This document shows, in pieces, positions 15,875 to 23,664 of a stretch of DNA of 47,385 bases. The first letter of the stretch is position 1. The number at the start of each line of letters is the position of its first letter. Origin of the DNA: Actinobacteria bacterium OV450 (GTDB lineage Bacteria; Actinomycetota; Actinomycetes; Streptomycetales; Streptomycetaceae); the NCBI GenBank assembly GCA_001298555.1, contig LJCW01000343.1, positions 1 through 47,385 on the forward strand, in the 5' to 3' direction. Below the pieces are notes generated by a model. The model searched no databases. It was not told the DNA's origin and was given only the letters and a program-made list of their open reading frames with translations. Position numbers and translations under genes: made by a program.

Positions 15875-16618
15875 ATGGGCAGGAGCCGCAGAACAATTCC
15901 GGAGGAGCTTCTGCTGCTCGCTTTGGACCCGACCACGGGTACCACGGCGCAGCCGCAGTCGCTCGACCTCGGCCTGGCCGGGGCACAGCTAGTAGAGCTG
16001 GCTCTGGCAGGACGGATAGCCCCTGACGGGGATCGTATCGCCGTGGTGATGCCACGGCCGACAGGAGATCCGACTCTGGACTCCGCACTGGAACTGCTGC
16101 GCAGGCGCGGCAGCCCGGTACGGGCCGTCCACTGGATCGGTGGACCCCGGCTGGGGCTCCGCCAGATTTACCTCGCTCATCTGGAGCGCTGCGGCATGGT
16201 GCATGCCGTCGCGGGCCAGATGTGCGGAGTGCTGCCGACGACTCGCTACCAGGCGACCGACACGGCGATCAGCCGGGAGATCCGTGCCCGGCTCGACAGT
16301 GCGATCCGCACCGGCGTACCGCCGGACCCGCGGACCGCGGCGCTCGCCGCACTGGCCCACGCGGTCGGACTCGGCAAGCACCTGTACCCCGGCAACGAGG
16401 GGCGGTCGTCCAGGTCCCGGCTGCGGGACCTGATCCGGCACGACCCGATGGGCGGTCTCGTGGCGCACGCCGTCATGGACGTCCAGAACGGTGTGGCTGC
16501 GCAGCCGCGCCGTGACCGCGCACCGGCGAACCCGCCGACCGCCCGGGCCGCGGCGGCGAGTGGCGTTCCGCTCCAGGCGCGCCGTACGGGCGCAATGGCC
16601 CGCGCCGCCGCGCACTGA
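15875..16618 (+). CDS. GPP34 (Golgi phosphoprotein 3-like) family protein
   Basis: A 247-residue protein of the GPP34/GOLPH3 fold. Visible features are the start RTIPEELLLLALDPTTG, LGLAGAQLVELALAGRI, GDPTLDSALELL and the helical C-terminal part with KHLYPGN. In yeast and human the family binds phosphatidylinositol-4-phosphate; the bacterial role is unknown, and streptomycetes carry many paralogues. The C-terminal 30 residues are Ala/Arg/Pro-rich. ATG 15875 has GGGGAGG five bases upstream; an ATG four bases earlier is out of frame. The gene is divergent from the carboxypeptidase across a 185-base region. Confidence 0.88.
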   Translation: MGRSRRTIPEELLLLALDPTTGTTAQPQSLDLGLAGAQLVELALAGRIAPDGDRIAVVMPRPTGDPTLDSALELLRRRGSPVRAVHWIGGPRLGLRQIYLAHLERCGMVHAVAGQMCGVLPTTRYQATDTAISREIRARLDSAIRTGVPPDPRTAALAALAHAVGLGKHLYPGNEGRSSRSRLRDLIRHDPMGGLVAHAVMDVQNGVAAQPRRDRAPANPPTARAAAASGVPLQARRTGAMARAAAH

Positions 16619-16712
16619 TCCACCCGATCCACCTGATCCACCCGGTCCATGGCTCCAGGGCTCCACGGATTCACCGCTCCACCGCTCCACCGAACCGTCA
16701 TCGCCGCAACCG
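16617..16712. repeat. TCCACC microrepeats after the GPP34 gene
   Basis: About ten irregular copies of a (GA)TCCACC(N) unit follow the GPP34 stop, at 8-11 base spacing. The remaining intergenic stretch to 16900 holds no recognisable gene; it must contain the promoter of the Scr1-type regulator. Confidence 0.5.
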
Positions 16713-16900
16713 GCGTCCCCGACGAACCGGTTCGGGAGCCGCCAGCGCGCGGGATGGCGAGGCCGGTCCGCCGGCCCCGCCGTCCCGCGCGTCTGCATTT
16801 CCGGGCCGTTCTCCGGCGCCGCCCCGCCCTTCGGTGGCAGTCTGCTCACCATCAGACACGCAGAGAGACAGAACCAGAAGAAGGCGGAGGTGCCGTTCAA

Positions 16901-17785
16901 GTGGCGTCCAATGTCAATCCCACCGTCCGACGCCGCCGACTGGGCATGGAGTTGCGCAAGCTCCGCGAGGACAAGGGCATGACGGCCGAGCAGGTCGCCG
17001 AACGCCTGCTCGTCTCCCAGTCGAAGATCAGCAGGCTGGAGAACGGCCGCCGTTCCATCAGCCAGCGCGACGTCCGCGACCTGTGCGACGTGTACGAGGT
17101 GGAGGACCGCCGGCTCGTCGACTCGCTCATGCAGATGGCCAAGGACTCCCGCCAGCAGGGCTGGTGGCACGCCTTCGGCGACATCCCGTACAGCGTCTAC
17201 ATCGGCCTCGAAACCGATGCCGCCAGCCTGCGCACCTACGAACCCCAGATGGTGCCCGGCCTGCTCCAGACCCCGGAGTACGCCCAGGCCCTCATCCGCG
17301 GCGCGCTGCCCGAGACCGCCCCGCTCGACGTGGAGAAGCGCGTCCAGGTGCGGATGCACCGGCAGAAACGGCTCTCCGAGACGGACAACAACAATCCGGA
17401 GGTCGGGCCGCTGCGGCTGTGGGCGGTCATCGACGAGGCCGCGCTGCGCCGGCACGTGGGCGACCCCCAGTTGATGATCAAACAGCTGGAGTACCTGATA
17501 GAGCAGTCGGAACAGCCGTACATCACGGTGCAGGTGATGCCGTTCTCGATGGGCGCCCACCCGGGCGTCAACGGCCAGTACGCCATCCTGGAATTCCCGG
17601 ACGCGTCCGATTCGACGGTCGTCTACATCGAGGGCGTGACCAGCGACCTGTACCTGGAGAAGGCCAACGACGTCCAGCAGTACAGCGTGATGTACGAGCA
17701 CCTGCGCGCGCAGGCCCTGAACGTGGAGCAGACGCGCCAGTTCATCGCCGAGATCATCGACGAGTATGCGGGCAAGGGGAGGTAA
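16901..17785 (+). CDS. Scr1-type XRE regulator (HTH + DUF5753)
   Basis: A 294-residue DNA-binding protein. An N-terminal XRE helix-turn-helix (LRKLREDKGMTAEQVAERLL, VSQSKISRLENGRR; residues ~14-70) is followed by a DUF5753 domain (YEPQMVPGLLQTPEYAQALI ... PYITVQVMPFSMGAHPG ... EGVTSDLYLEKANDV). Such regulators pair with a small DUF397 protein; in S. coelicolor the Scr1/Scr2 module behaves like a toxin-antitoxin-type system affecting antibiotic production. GTG 16901 is chosen, with GGAGG ten bases upstream, because the protein then starts VASNVNPTVRRRRLG, as is usual. The partner gene follows 221 bases downstream. Confidence 0.92.
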   Translation: MASNVNPTVRRRRLGMELRKLREDKGMTAEQVAERLLVSQSKISRLENGRRSISQRDVRDLCDVYEVEDRRLVDSLMQMAKDSRQQGWWHAFGDIPYSVYIGLETDAASLRTYEPQMVPGLLQTPEYAQALIRGALPETAPLDVEKRVQVRMHRQKRLSETDNNNPEVGPLRLWAVIDEAALRRHVGDPQLMIKQLEYLIEQSEQPYITVQVMPFSMGAHPGVNGQYAILEFPDASDSTVVYIEGVTSDLYLEKANDVQQYSVMYEHLRAQALNVEQTRQFIAEIIDEYAGKGR

Positions 17786-17892
17786 AACCGGAGGCAGCGG
17801 ACACGTGCCGCCGGGCAGGTGGCGAGGGGGGCCGGTACGGTACACCGTCGCTCCCCGGCCACAGAAGGCCTGAAGGGAATATGCCACCCGGT

Positions 17893-17915
17893 CGGGTGAA
17901 TGACCTCTTCACCCG
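17893..17915. promoter_or_regulatory. Inverted repeat upstream of the DUF397 gene
   Basis: CGGGTGAA (17893-17900) and TTCACCCG (17908-17915) form a perfect 8-bp inverted repeat with a seven-base spacer, 92 bases upstream of the DUF397 start. It is a candidate operator, perhaps for the Scr1-type regulator encoded just upstream. Confidence 0.45.
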
Positions 17916-18006
17916 TCGGGAGGTGCCGGTAGCGTCGATCACGTCGGTCAGGGAAACCGGAATGGCCGACGCCTCACTGGCACAACTCGCTGAACCGGAG
18001 AGAAAC

Positions 18007-18219
18007 ATGGCTATTCGTCAGGGCGCCACGGCCAACTGGATCAAGTCCTCCTACTCCGGCGGGAACGGCGCTTGCGTCGAGGTCAAGTCCCCCGTCATGG
18101 AGGCCATCGCGGTCCGCGACTCGAAGGTGCAGGACGGCCCCTCCCTCACCTTCGCGCCGGGCTCCTGGACCTCGTTCGTCGCGGACGTCACCGAAGGCCG
18201 ACTGGGACGCCTGGCCTGA
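18007..18219 (+). CDS. DUF397 (Scr2-like) small protein
   Basis: A 70-residue protein with the DUF397 signature: WIKSSYSGGNGACVEVK, VRDSKVQDGPSLTFAPGSW and FVADV. It is the expected partner of the Scr1-type regulator upstream and is thought to bind it. ATG 18007 has CGGAGAG at five bases; an in-frame ATG at 17962 would add 15 residues and is less well placed. It is followed by a run of GCACCA microrepeats and a terminator. Confidence 0.9.
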   Translation: MAIRQGATANWIKSSYSGGNGACVEVKSPVMEAIAVRDSKVQDGPSLTFAPGSWTSFVADVTEGRLGRLA

Positions 18220-18291
18220 ACGTTTCGGCGCACGACGCCACCGTCCCCTCTGCACCACCTGCACCACCGCACCATCTGCACCACTGACTGA

Positions 18292-18330
18292 AGCCCTCTC
18301 GACTGGCCCGCCGTCCCGGCCGAGGGGGCT
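18292..18330. terminator. Bidirectional terminator between DUF397 and EthD-like genes
   Basis: AGCCCTCTCG (18292-18301) pairs with CGAGGGGGCT (18321-18330), with one G-T pair, between two convergent genes. Confidence 0.5.
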
Positions 18331-18393
18331 CGGCCATGTCCGGTCCCTCCGGCCCCGCGGTTCCGCGCCCCGACGTTCCGCCCCAAGTCCCGT

Positions 18394-19245
18394 CTAGCGG
18401 AGCTGGTCGACGTACCGGTCCGTGCCCGGCACCGTCGGGATGAACGGCGCCACCAGCTCCACCCGCCCCAGTCCGGCCTCCGCCACCTCGGCGTCCAGCC
18501 CTCCGAACCGGTCCCAGCAGGCGCGCGGATCGGCCTCCAGGAACCACAGCAGCGTCAACCGGGTGTTTACCCCTTCGACCTGCTTGACGTACGTCATCCG
18601 GTCACCGGGCAGGGGGGTCGGCCGGAAGACCGTCACCATCGCGGCCGGTGAGCCGTGCAGCCGCTTCGGCAGGGCGCACGAGCGCAACCACTCCAACAGC
18701 TCGGCCCGCTGCTCGGGGCCGTCGGCGTCGACGACCTGGACGACGAGGCCGGCGTACGGGTGGTCGAGTGCGTGGAAGTCCCGGGGTCCGGCGGCCCCGT
18801 CGCGGTAGACCGTGGCCTCGTGGTCCTGGAAGGACGTGAACACGTGGGTGCGGTCCTGGTAGACGCGGCCGTCCCGGTTGAGGCGCTTGTTGATGCCGAC
18901 GGTCCACTTCATGTGCTCGTCGTAGCGGCCCTCGGTGACCCAGTACGTGGAGATGTAGCACCCGGCGGTGACGGGCTGGGCGACGGCCGACTTCTCGGGG
19001 TACCGCAGTTCCCGGAGCTCGCGGGTGGCGACCCAACGGCGGCCCGCGTACATCCAGGGCATGGCCATGGCGCCGGCGTAGTAGTGGTCGTCCTCGTACC
19101 AGCGGTTGTACGCGTACTCGTGGCCCGGGTGCGGTTCGACCATGGTGATCAGCGCATGGCCTGGGCGGACCCCGTACGGTCCGACGGCCGCCAGCTCGGC
19201 GTAGTCCCCGGCCCGGGTGTCCTCGCGGTGCTCGTGTGTCGTCAT
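18394..19245 (-). CDS. EthD-like ferredoxin-fold protein, function unknown
   Basis: A 283-residue protein. Residues ~28-100 (ALITMVEPHPGHEYAYNRWY, EDDHYYAGAMAMPWMYAGRR) resemble the dimeric alpha-beta barrel (EthD/antibiotic monooxygenase-like) fold, in which NRWYxxxH is typical; a second similar half (LHGSPAAMVTVFRPTPLPGD onwards) suggests two tandem barrels. The enzyme activity is unknown; EthD-like proteins often serve in monooxygenase or catabolic pathways. ATG 19245 is chosen because upstream codons are unlikely; there is no strong Shine-Dalgarno. A CTGATG-N3-CGTCAG operator lies 15 bases upstream, linking it to the LLM/SDR/amidohydrolase genes that carry the same site. Confidence 0.65.
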   Translation of the reverse strand: MTTHEHREDTRAGDYAELAAVGPYGVRPGHALITMVEPHPGHEYAYNRWYEDDHYYAGAMAMPWMYAGRRWVATRELRELRYPEKSAVAQPVTAGCYISTYWVTEGRYDEHMKWTVGINKRLNRDGRVYQDRTHVFTSFQDHEATVYRDGAAGPRDFHALDHPYAGLVVQVVDADGPEQRAELLEWLRSCALPKRLHGSPAAMVTVFRPTPLPGDRMTYVKQVEGVNTRLTLLWFLEADPRACWDRFGGLDAEVAEAGLGRVELVAPFIPTVPGTDRYVDQLR

Positions 19246-19259
19246 GCCCAACGGTCTAG

Positions 19260-19274
19260 CTGATGTGGCGTCAG
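19260..19274. promoter_or_regulatory. Operator copy A: CTGATG-N3-CGTCAG
   Basis: A 15-bp palindrome (one mismatch from CTGACG-N3-CGTCAG) 15 bases upstream of the EthD-like gene. It lies in the 130-base divergent region shared with the aminotransferase gene. Five more copies occur in the window. Confidence 0.65.
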
Positions 19275-19375
19275 ATGACGAGACCCGGGGCCGCGTTCCA
19301 CTCCCTGACACATAGGTGCCGTCTACATGCTTCGGTGTCTAGGATGCGCGCACCCGCCTCCGCCGAAGGAGAACC

Positions 19376-20590
19376 ATGCCCGCGACCGTCACCCTCCCGC
19401 CGCCCGCGTTCGCCGCCCGCACCGTCGCCGCCGCCGGCTCGCCTGTCCGTGAGATCCTCGCGCTCACCGCGCGCCCCGGGGTGATCTCCTTCGCCGGCGG
19501 CCTGCCCGCACCGGAGCTCTTCGACACCGAGGGACTGCGGGCCGCGTACGACGCCGCGCTCACGGCATCGGGCGGCCGGGCGCTCCAGTACTCGACCACC
19601 GAGGGCGCACCGGAACTGCGGGAGGCCGTGGCGGCGCGGGCCTCGGCGCGGGGCCTGGAGACCGGCGCGGACGACGTACTGATCACCACCGGCTCCCAGC
19701 AGGCCCTCGCACTGATCACCGCGACGCTCGTCGAACCCGGCGACGCCGTCCTCGTCGAGAACCCCACCTACCTGGCGGCGCTCCAGTGCTTCGGGCAGGC
19801 GGGGGCGCGCGTGATACCGGTCCCCTGCGACGAGCGGGGCATCCGGTCCGACGCACTGGAGGAGATCGTGGCGCGGGAGCGGCCCAAGCTCCTGTACACG
19901 GTGCCCACGTTCCAGAACCCGACGGGGCGCACCCTGCCCGCCGCCCGGCGGGCGGCGGTGGCGGAGACCGCGGCCCGATGCGGGCTGTGGCTCGTGGAGG
20001 ACGATCCGTACGGGGAGCTCCGGTTCGAGGGGGCGGAGGTCCCGTGGCTCGCCGCGCACCCCGGGGCGGAGGACCGCACGGCGTTGCTCGGGAGCTTCTC
20101 CAAGGTCATGGCCCCGGGGCTGCGGCTGGGCTGGCTCCGTGCACCCGCAGCGCTGCGGCGGGCGGCGGTGGTGGCCAAGCAGGCGGCGGACCTGCACACC
20201 TCGACGGTGGACCAGCTGGCGGCCGCCCACTACCTGCGCGCGGTGGACCTCGACGCGCACATCGCCACGGTCCGGACGGCCTACAGGGAACGGCGCGACG
20301 CGCTGCTGGCGGGCCTGGGCGCGGCCCTTCCGCCGGGCTCGTCCTGGAACCGCCCGGAAGGGGGCATGTTCGTGTGGGCCCGCCTGCCGGAGGGCCACGA
20401 CGCGGGCGCACTGCTGCGGGAGGCGATCGCCCGCGACGTGGCGTACGTCCCCGGCGCCCCCTTCCATACGGGCACCGCGGACCCCCGCACCCTGCGCCTC
20501 TCCTTCACGACGCACACCCCGGCCGAGATCGCGGAGGGCCTGACCCGCCTGGCGGGGGCGGTGGCGGCCTACTCCCCCGGCTCCGCGTAG
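19376..20590 (+). CDS. PLP-dependent aminotransferase, class I fold (2-aminoadipate/aromatic type)
   Basis: A 404-residue fold-type I aminotransferase of the MocR-like/LysN group without a DNA-binding domain. Family blocks: VISFAGGLPAPELFDTEGLR, LQYSTTEGAPELREAVA, ITTGSQQALALI, ENPTYLAAL, TVPTFQNPTGRTL, EDDPYGELRFEG, and the PLP-lysine segment LLGSFSKVMAPGLRLGW. RPEGGMFVWARLP and the C-terminal LRLSFT are also typical. Substrates are probably a large hydrophobic or dicarboxylic amino acid, which cannot be decided from sequence. ATG 19376 follows GAAGGAGA. The 3' end overlaps the convergent Uma2 gene by 22 bases. Confidence 0.92.
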   Translation: MPATVTLPPPAFAARTVAAAGSPVREILALTARPGVISFAGGLPAPELFDTEGLRAAYDAALTASGGRALQYSTTEGAPELREAVAARASARGLETGADDVLITTGSQQALALITATLVEPGDAVLVENPTYLAALQCFGQAGARVIPVPCDERGIRSDALEEIVARERPKLLYTVPTFQNPTGRTLPAARRAAVAETAARCGLWLVEDDPYGELRFEGAEVPWLAAHPGAEDRTALLGSFSKVMAPGLRLGWLRAPAALRRAAVVAKQAADLHTSTVDQLAAAHYLRAVDLDAHIATVRTAYRERRDALLAGLGAALPPGSSWNRPEGGMFVWARLPEGHDAGALLREAIARDVAYVPGAPFHTGTADPRTLRLSFTTHTPAEIAEGLTRLAGAVAAYSPGSA

Positions 20591-21168
20591 CGGGGCAGGC
20601 CGTCGGTGGAGATGGTCCAGTCGGCGATGGTGACGTCCTCGCCGTAGACGAAGTCCTTGCGGGTCGCGTAGCGGGGGCCTTCCGGCGTCGCGTGGACGTC
20701 GGACATGACGGCGCCCGTGCCGGTGCGGGGGTCGAAGACGGCGTAGACGGGGATGCCGAGGAGCGGGTAGTCCCGGACCTTGCCGATCCAGTCGTTGTCG
20801 GGGTTGGAACGGGAGACGATCTCGACGGCGGCGATGATGGTGCGGGGGTCGAACGCCCCTTGCCCCTCCATGTCCTCGCGGGCGATCACCATGATGTCGG
20901 GATGCCGCATGATCCCCTCTGGTTCGTCCTCGACGTCAGGAGTGCCCAGGTGCGCCCAGACCCCCTCCGGAGCGACCTTCTCCAGCCGCCTGCTCACCAG
21001 CCCGGCGGTCAGCTCGTGCGGGCGCCCCGGGGACATCATGTCGTGCACGATCCCTTCTTTGGTGATCTCAAGCTTCCCCGGCACGGTGTCCTCGACCTGC
21101 TCGATGACGTCGCGCAGAACCCGGTACTGAAAGTTCGGCCGTCGCTCGCCGTCGTGAGTGATGGTCAT
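20569..21168 (-). CDS. Uma2-family (DUF820) PD-(D/E)xK nuclease-like protein
   Basis: A 199-residue protein of the Uma2/DUF820 family, restriction-endonuclease-like fold. The core shows RHPDIMVIAREDM (PD motif), AAVEIVSRSNPDNDWIGKV (ExxS...K) and YPLLGIPVYAVFDP, in the usual order. Natural substrates are unknown; streptomycetes carry many copies. ATG 21168 has GAGGAG six bases upstream. It is convergent and slightly overlapping with the aminotransferase gene. Confidence 0.92.
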   Translation of the reverse strand: MTITHDGERRPNFQYRVLRDVIEQVEDTVPGKLEITKEGIVHDMMSPGRPHELTAGLVSRRLEKVAPEGVWAHLGTPDVEDEPEGIMRHPDIMVIAREDMEGQGAFDPRTIIAAVEIVSRSNPDNDWIGKVRDYPLLGIPVYAVFDPRTGTGAVMSDVHATPEGPRYATRKDFVYGEDVTIADWTISTDGLPRYAEPGE

Positions 21169-21214
21169 GGTGGCTCCTCGTCCGTGCCCAGGGGGCCGAG
21201 TCATCACCTTCATG

Positions 21215-22396
21215 CTAGGCAGCCTTCCGGCCGTGGGCCGTGCAGTCGCCGCAGTGGGTGGCGGGGGTCGGGGAGCGGAAGGCGCGTTCACAGCCGTCGC
21301 AGGTCCGGAAGGGGTGGATCGCCCGGTCGGGGGGCGGGGTGGAGACGGACCCCCGGTCGCGTTCGGGCAGTGGGGGCGGGACGGCGGCGCGCAGCCGGTA
21401 CGCAACCAGTCCGGCCGGGTTGCGCAGGTCGGACGGTACGTCGGCGGTGAGGGCACGCCGTACGGCCTCGTAGGCGACCCCGCGTTCCAGCCACTCAACG
21501 ACCCCGGGCACGAGTCGCTCGACGTCCCGCTCGGCGAGCAGCAGCCGCGGCTCACGGACCCGCAGCCCGGCCAGCAGCCGCGCCGCTTCCCGCCGCAGCG
21601 CCGTCGTCGGTACGAGCTCCGGCCGCGCCTCGGCTGCGGGCCGTCCGGAGGCCGGCCCCGCCCCGGGCTCGCAGCCGGACCCCGCCGCCGGGTCGGGCGC
21701 GGGATCCGCGGCCGCGCGGGGCTCCGGGTCGGCCTCCGGCCGCGAGCCCGGCTCCGGTCCAGGATCCGGATCCGGATCCTGAGCCGGGTCGCGCTCGGAC
21801 CCTGGATCCCAACCGGTTTCCGGCTCGGGGGCGGGCTCGGGGTCCGCGGCCGATTCGGGCTCGGGGCCCGGATCCGGGCCCGGATCCGACTCCGGAACGG
21901 GCCCGGGATCCGGCTCCGGACCGGGGCCGGGGCCGGGCTCTGGCGCGCGTTCCGGCTCCGGGTCGGGGCCGGGCTCTGACGAGAGTCCAGGCTCCCGGGC
22001 GGGACGGAGCGGGGTGTGGGACGCCGGGGAGTTGTACGAGACCGTCCGGGTGACCACCCTGCCGTCGACCGTCCGCAGCCGCGTCCGGCACAGGAACCCC
22101 GCCGCCTCCAGCTCCCGCAGTGCCCGCCCGATGCGGTGCTCGGTCTCGGGGAAGCGGTCGGCCAGCGTCCGGATGCTGACCCGGGCGCCCTCGGGCAGCG
22201 ACTGGATGTGCAGGGCGGTGCCGATCGCGAGGAGCGACAACTGCCCGTGCTGGGCGAGCCGGTTGCTCACGACCGTGAAGTTGTCCGTGAGGGGGACGTT
22301 GGCGTGCTGCACGCCGGAAACGCCACCGGATCGGGCGGTTCCGCGCCAGGCACCGGGTGATGCGGGCATGACCGCGTTAAGCTTCTGAAAGGCCAT
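21215..22396 (-). CDS. Winged-helix protein with Pro-Glu-rich linker and C-terminal Cys cluster
   Basis: A 393-residue protein. Residues ~36-125 form a helix-turn-helix (VVSNRLAQHGQLSLLAIGTA, VSIRTLADRFPETEHRIGRA LRELEAAGFL), typical of streptomycete replication-initiator-like or conjugation-associated regulators. Residues ~130-255 are a Pro/Glu/Gly/Asp tract with PGPDPEPEPG-type repeats. The end has an alpha-helical block and CDGCERAF...HCGDC, a possible CxxC-x(n)-CxxC zinc site. ATG 22396 is chosen; the ribosome-binding site is weak. A TATGCT hexamer on the minus strand at 22486-22491 may be its -10 element. Confidence 0.8.
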   Translation of the reverse strand: MAFQKLNAVMPASPGAWRGTARSGGVSGVQHANVPLTDNFTVVSNRLAQHGQLSLLAIGTALHIQSLPEGARVSIRTLADRFPETEHRIGRALRELEAAGFLCRTRLRTVDGRVVTRTVSYNSPASHTPLRPAREPGLSSEPGPDPEPERAPEPGPGPGPEPDPGPVPESDPGPDPGPEPESAADPEPAPEPETGWDPGSERDPAQDPDPDPGPEPGSRPEADPEPRAAADPAPDPAAGSGCEPGAGPASGRPAAEARPELVPTTALRREAARLLAGLRVREPRLLLAERDVERLVPGVVEWLERGVAYEAVRRALTADVPSDLRNPAGLVAYRLRAAVPPPLPERDRGSVSTPPPDRAIHPFRTCDGCERAFRSPTPATHCGDCTAHGRKAA

Positions 22397-22787
22397 TGGG
22401 AAGGGCTTGCTTCCTCGTGGATCAGGCCCTCGGCCGGGATTGCCGTCCCGCCGGGGGCCGTCTCATGTCTGGAGTTGTCGCGGCGAGCATATGCCAGCCA
22501 ACCCCACCCGAATCGCGTCGAGTTGGCAGATTCACCCGACCGAGCGATTGCGGCCGAAGCGGGAGGTTGGAGGGGTTCGGTCTGGTTCTTTCCCCAGTTC
22601 TTTGGCCTTTGACCACGAGCCGAACCGTCTCCCACACCACCGCCACCCGGTTTCCCACGACACGGCCCGAACACGCGAGTTGGCACTTTCGACCTGGACG
22701 GATGAGCGAGGCCTGGGACAGGGGCGAGTCCGGCTGGGACGTCAGCTCGGGACCACCCCCTTCCCTCCTCGGCGCCGCACCCTTAAT
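22397..22787. other. Divergent intergenic region (HTH gene / SDR gene)
   Basis: About 390 non-coding bases. It contains a minus-strand TATGCT (22486-22491) as possible promoter of the HTH gene, and AT-richer patches around 22580-22620. No convincing small gene is present. Confidence 0.4.
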
Positions 22788-22802
22788 CTGACGCGCCGTC
22801 AC
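22788..22802. promoter_or_regulatory. Operator copy B: CTGACG-N3-CGTCAC
   Basis: TGACG-N3-CGTCA is perfect; only the last outer base differs from the consensus. It ends 30 bases upstream of the SDR start, where it would overlap the promoter or the start of the transcript. Confidence 0.7.
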
Positions 22803-22832
22803 ATACAGGTCCGGCGCCGGGGAGGCACGCGC

Positions 22833-23615
22833 ATGCTGCTGCAAGGGAAGACCGTCATCGTCTCCGGCGTCGGGGCCGGGCTCGGGCACCAGGTGGCCGC
22901 CGCCGTCGTACGCGACGGCGGGAACGCCGTGCTCGGCGCGCGGACCGAGGCCAATCTGGTCAAGTCCGCCGCCGAGATCGACCCCGACGGTCGGCACACC
23001 GCCCACCTGCCCACCGACATATCCGACGAGGCCCAGTGCGCGGCCCTCGCCGCCCTCGCCCGCGAGCGGTTCGGCGGCATCGACGCCGTCGTGCACGTCG
23101 CCGCCTGGGACTCCTACTTCGGCGGGCTCGAAGACGCCGACTTCGGGACCTGGCAGCAGATCATCGACGTGAACCTGCTGGGCACGCTGCGCATGACCCG
23201 AGCATGTCTGCCCGCGCTCAAGGAGCGGGGCGGGTCCGTCGTCATCATCGGGACGCAGTCCGCCGTGGCCGCACCCAACGAGGTGCAGCAGGCCGCGTAC
23301 GCCGCCTCCAAGGGGGCGCTGACCTCGGCCATGTACTCGATGGCCCGCGAGCTCGGCCCGCACCGGATCCGGGTCAACACCGTGCTGCCCGGCTGGATGT
23401 GGGGGCCGCCCGTACAGGCCTTCGTCACCTTCACCGCGCACACCGAGGGCGTCCCCGAGGCCGAGGTGCACGCCCGGCTCACGGAGCGCATGGCGCTGCC
23501 CGACCTGGCCACCGACGGGGACGTGGCGGACGCCGCCGTGTTCCTGGCCTCCGACCGTGCGCGGGCGATAACCGGCCAATCCCTCCTGGTCAACGCCGGT
23601 GAGCTGATGCGATGA
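22833..23615 (+). CDS. SDR-family NAD(P)-dependent oxidoreductase
   Basis: A 260-residue classical short-chain dehydrogenase. The Rossmann motif is SGVGAGLGHQ, the structural motif appears as VHVAAWDS (in place of NNAG), NLLGTLRMT follows, and the active site is S (IIGTQSAV), YAASK. RVNTVLPGWMWGPP is the usual post-catalytic segment. It acts on a hydroxyl or keto group; the substrate is unknown. ATG 22833 has GGGGAGG seven bases upstream. The operator palindrome lies 31 bases upstream, and fbiC starts 49 bases downstream on the same strand, so partial cotranscription is possible. Confidence 0.93.
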   Translation: MLLQGKTVIVSGVGAGLGHQVAAAVVRDGGNAVLGARTEANLVKSAAEIDPDGRHTAHLPTDISDEAQCAALAALARERFGGIDAVVHVAAWDSYFGGLEDADFGTWQQIIDVNLLGTLRMTRACLPALKERGGSVVIIGTQSAVAAPNEVQQAAYAASKGALTSAMYSMARELGPHRIRVNTVLPGWMWGPPVQAFVTFTAHTEGVPEAEVHARLTERMALPDLATDGDVADAAVFLASDRARAITGQSLLVNAGELMR

Positions 23616-23652
23616 GGACGAGGAGGCCCCTCGCGGCGGGGACGCCGGATCG

Positions 23653-23658
23653 TATGCT
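23653..23658 (+). promoter_or_regulatory. -10 element of fbiC, probable leaderless transcript
   Basis: TATGCT ends six bases before the A of the fbiC ATG, exactly where a -10 box would put the transcription start at the first codon. No Shine-Dalgarno is present. A -35 box is not obvious. Confidence 0.5.
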
Positions 23659-23664
23659 CACCGC

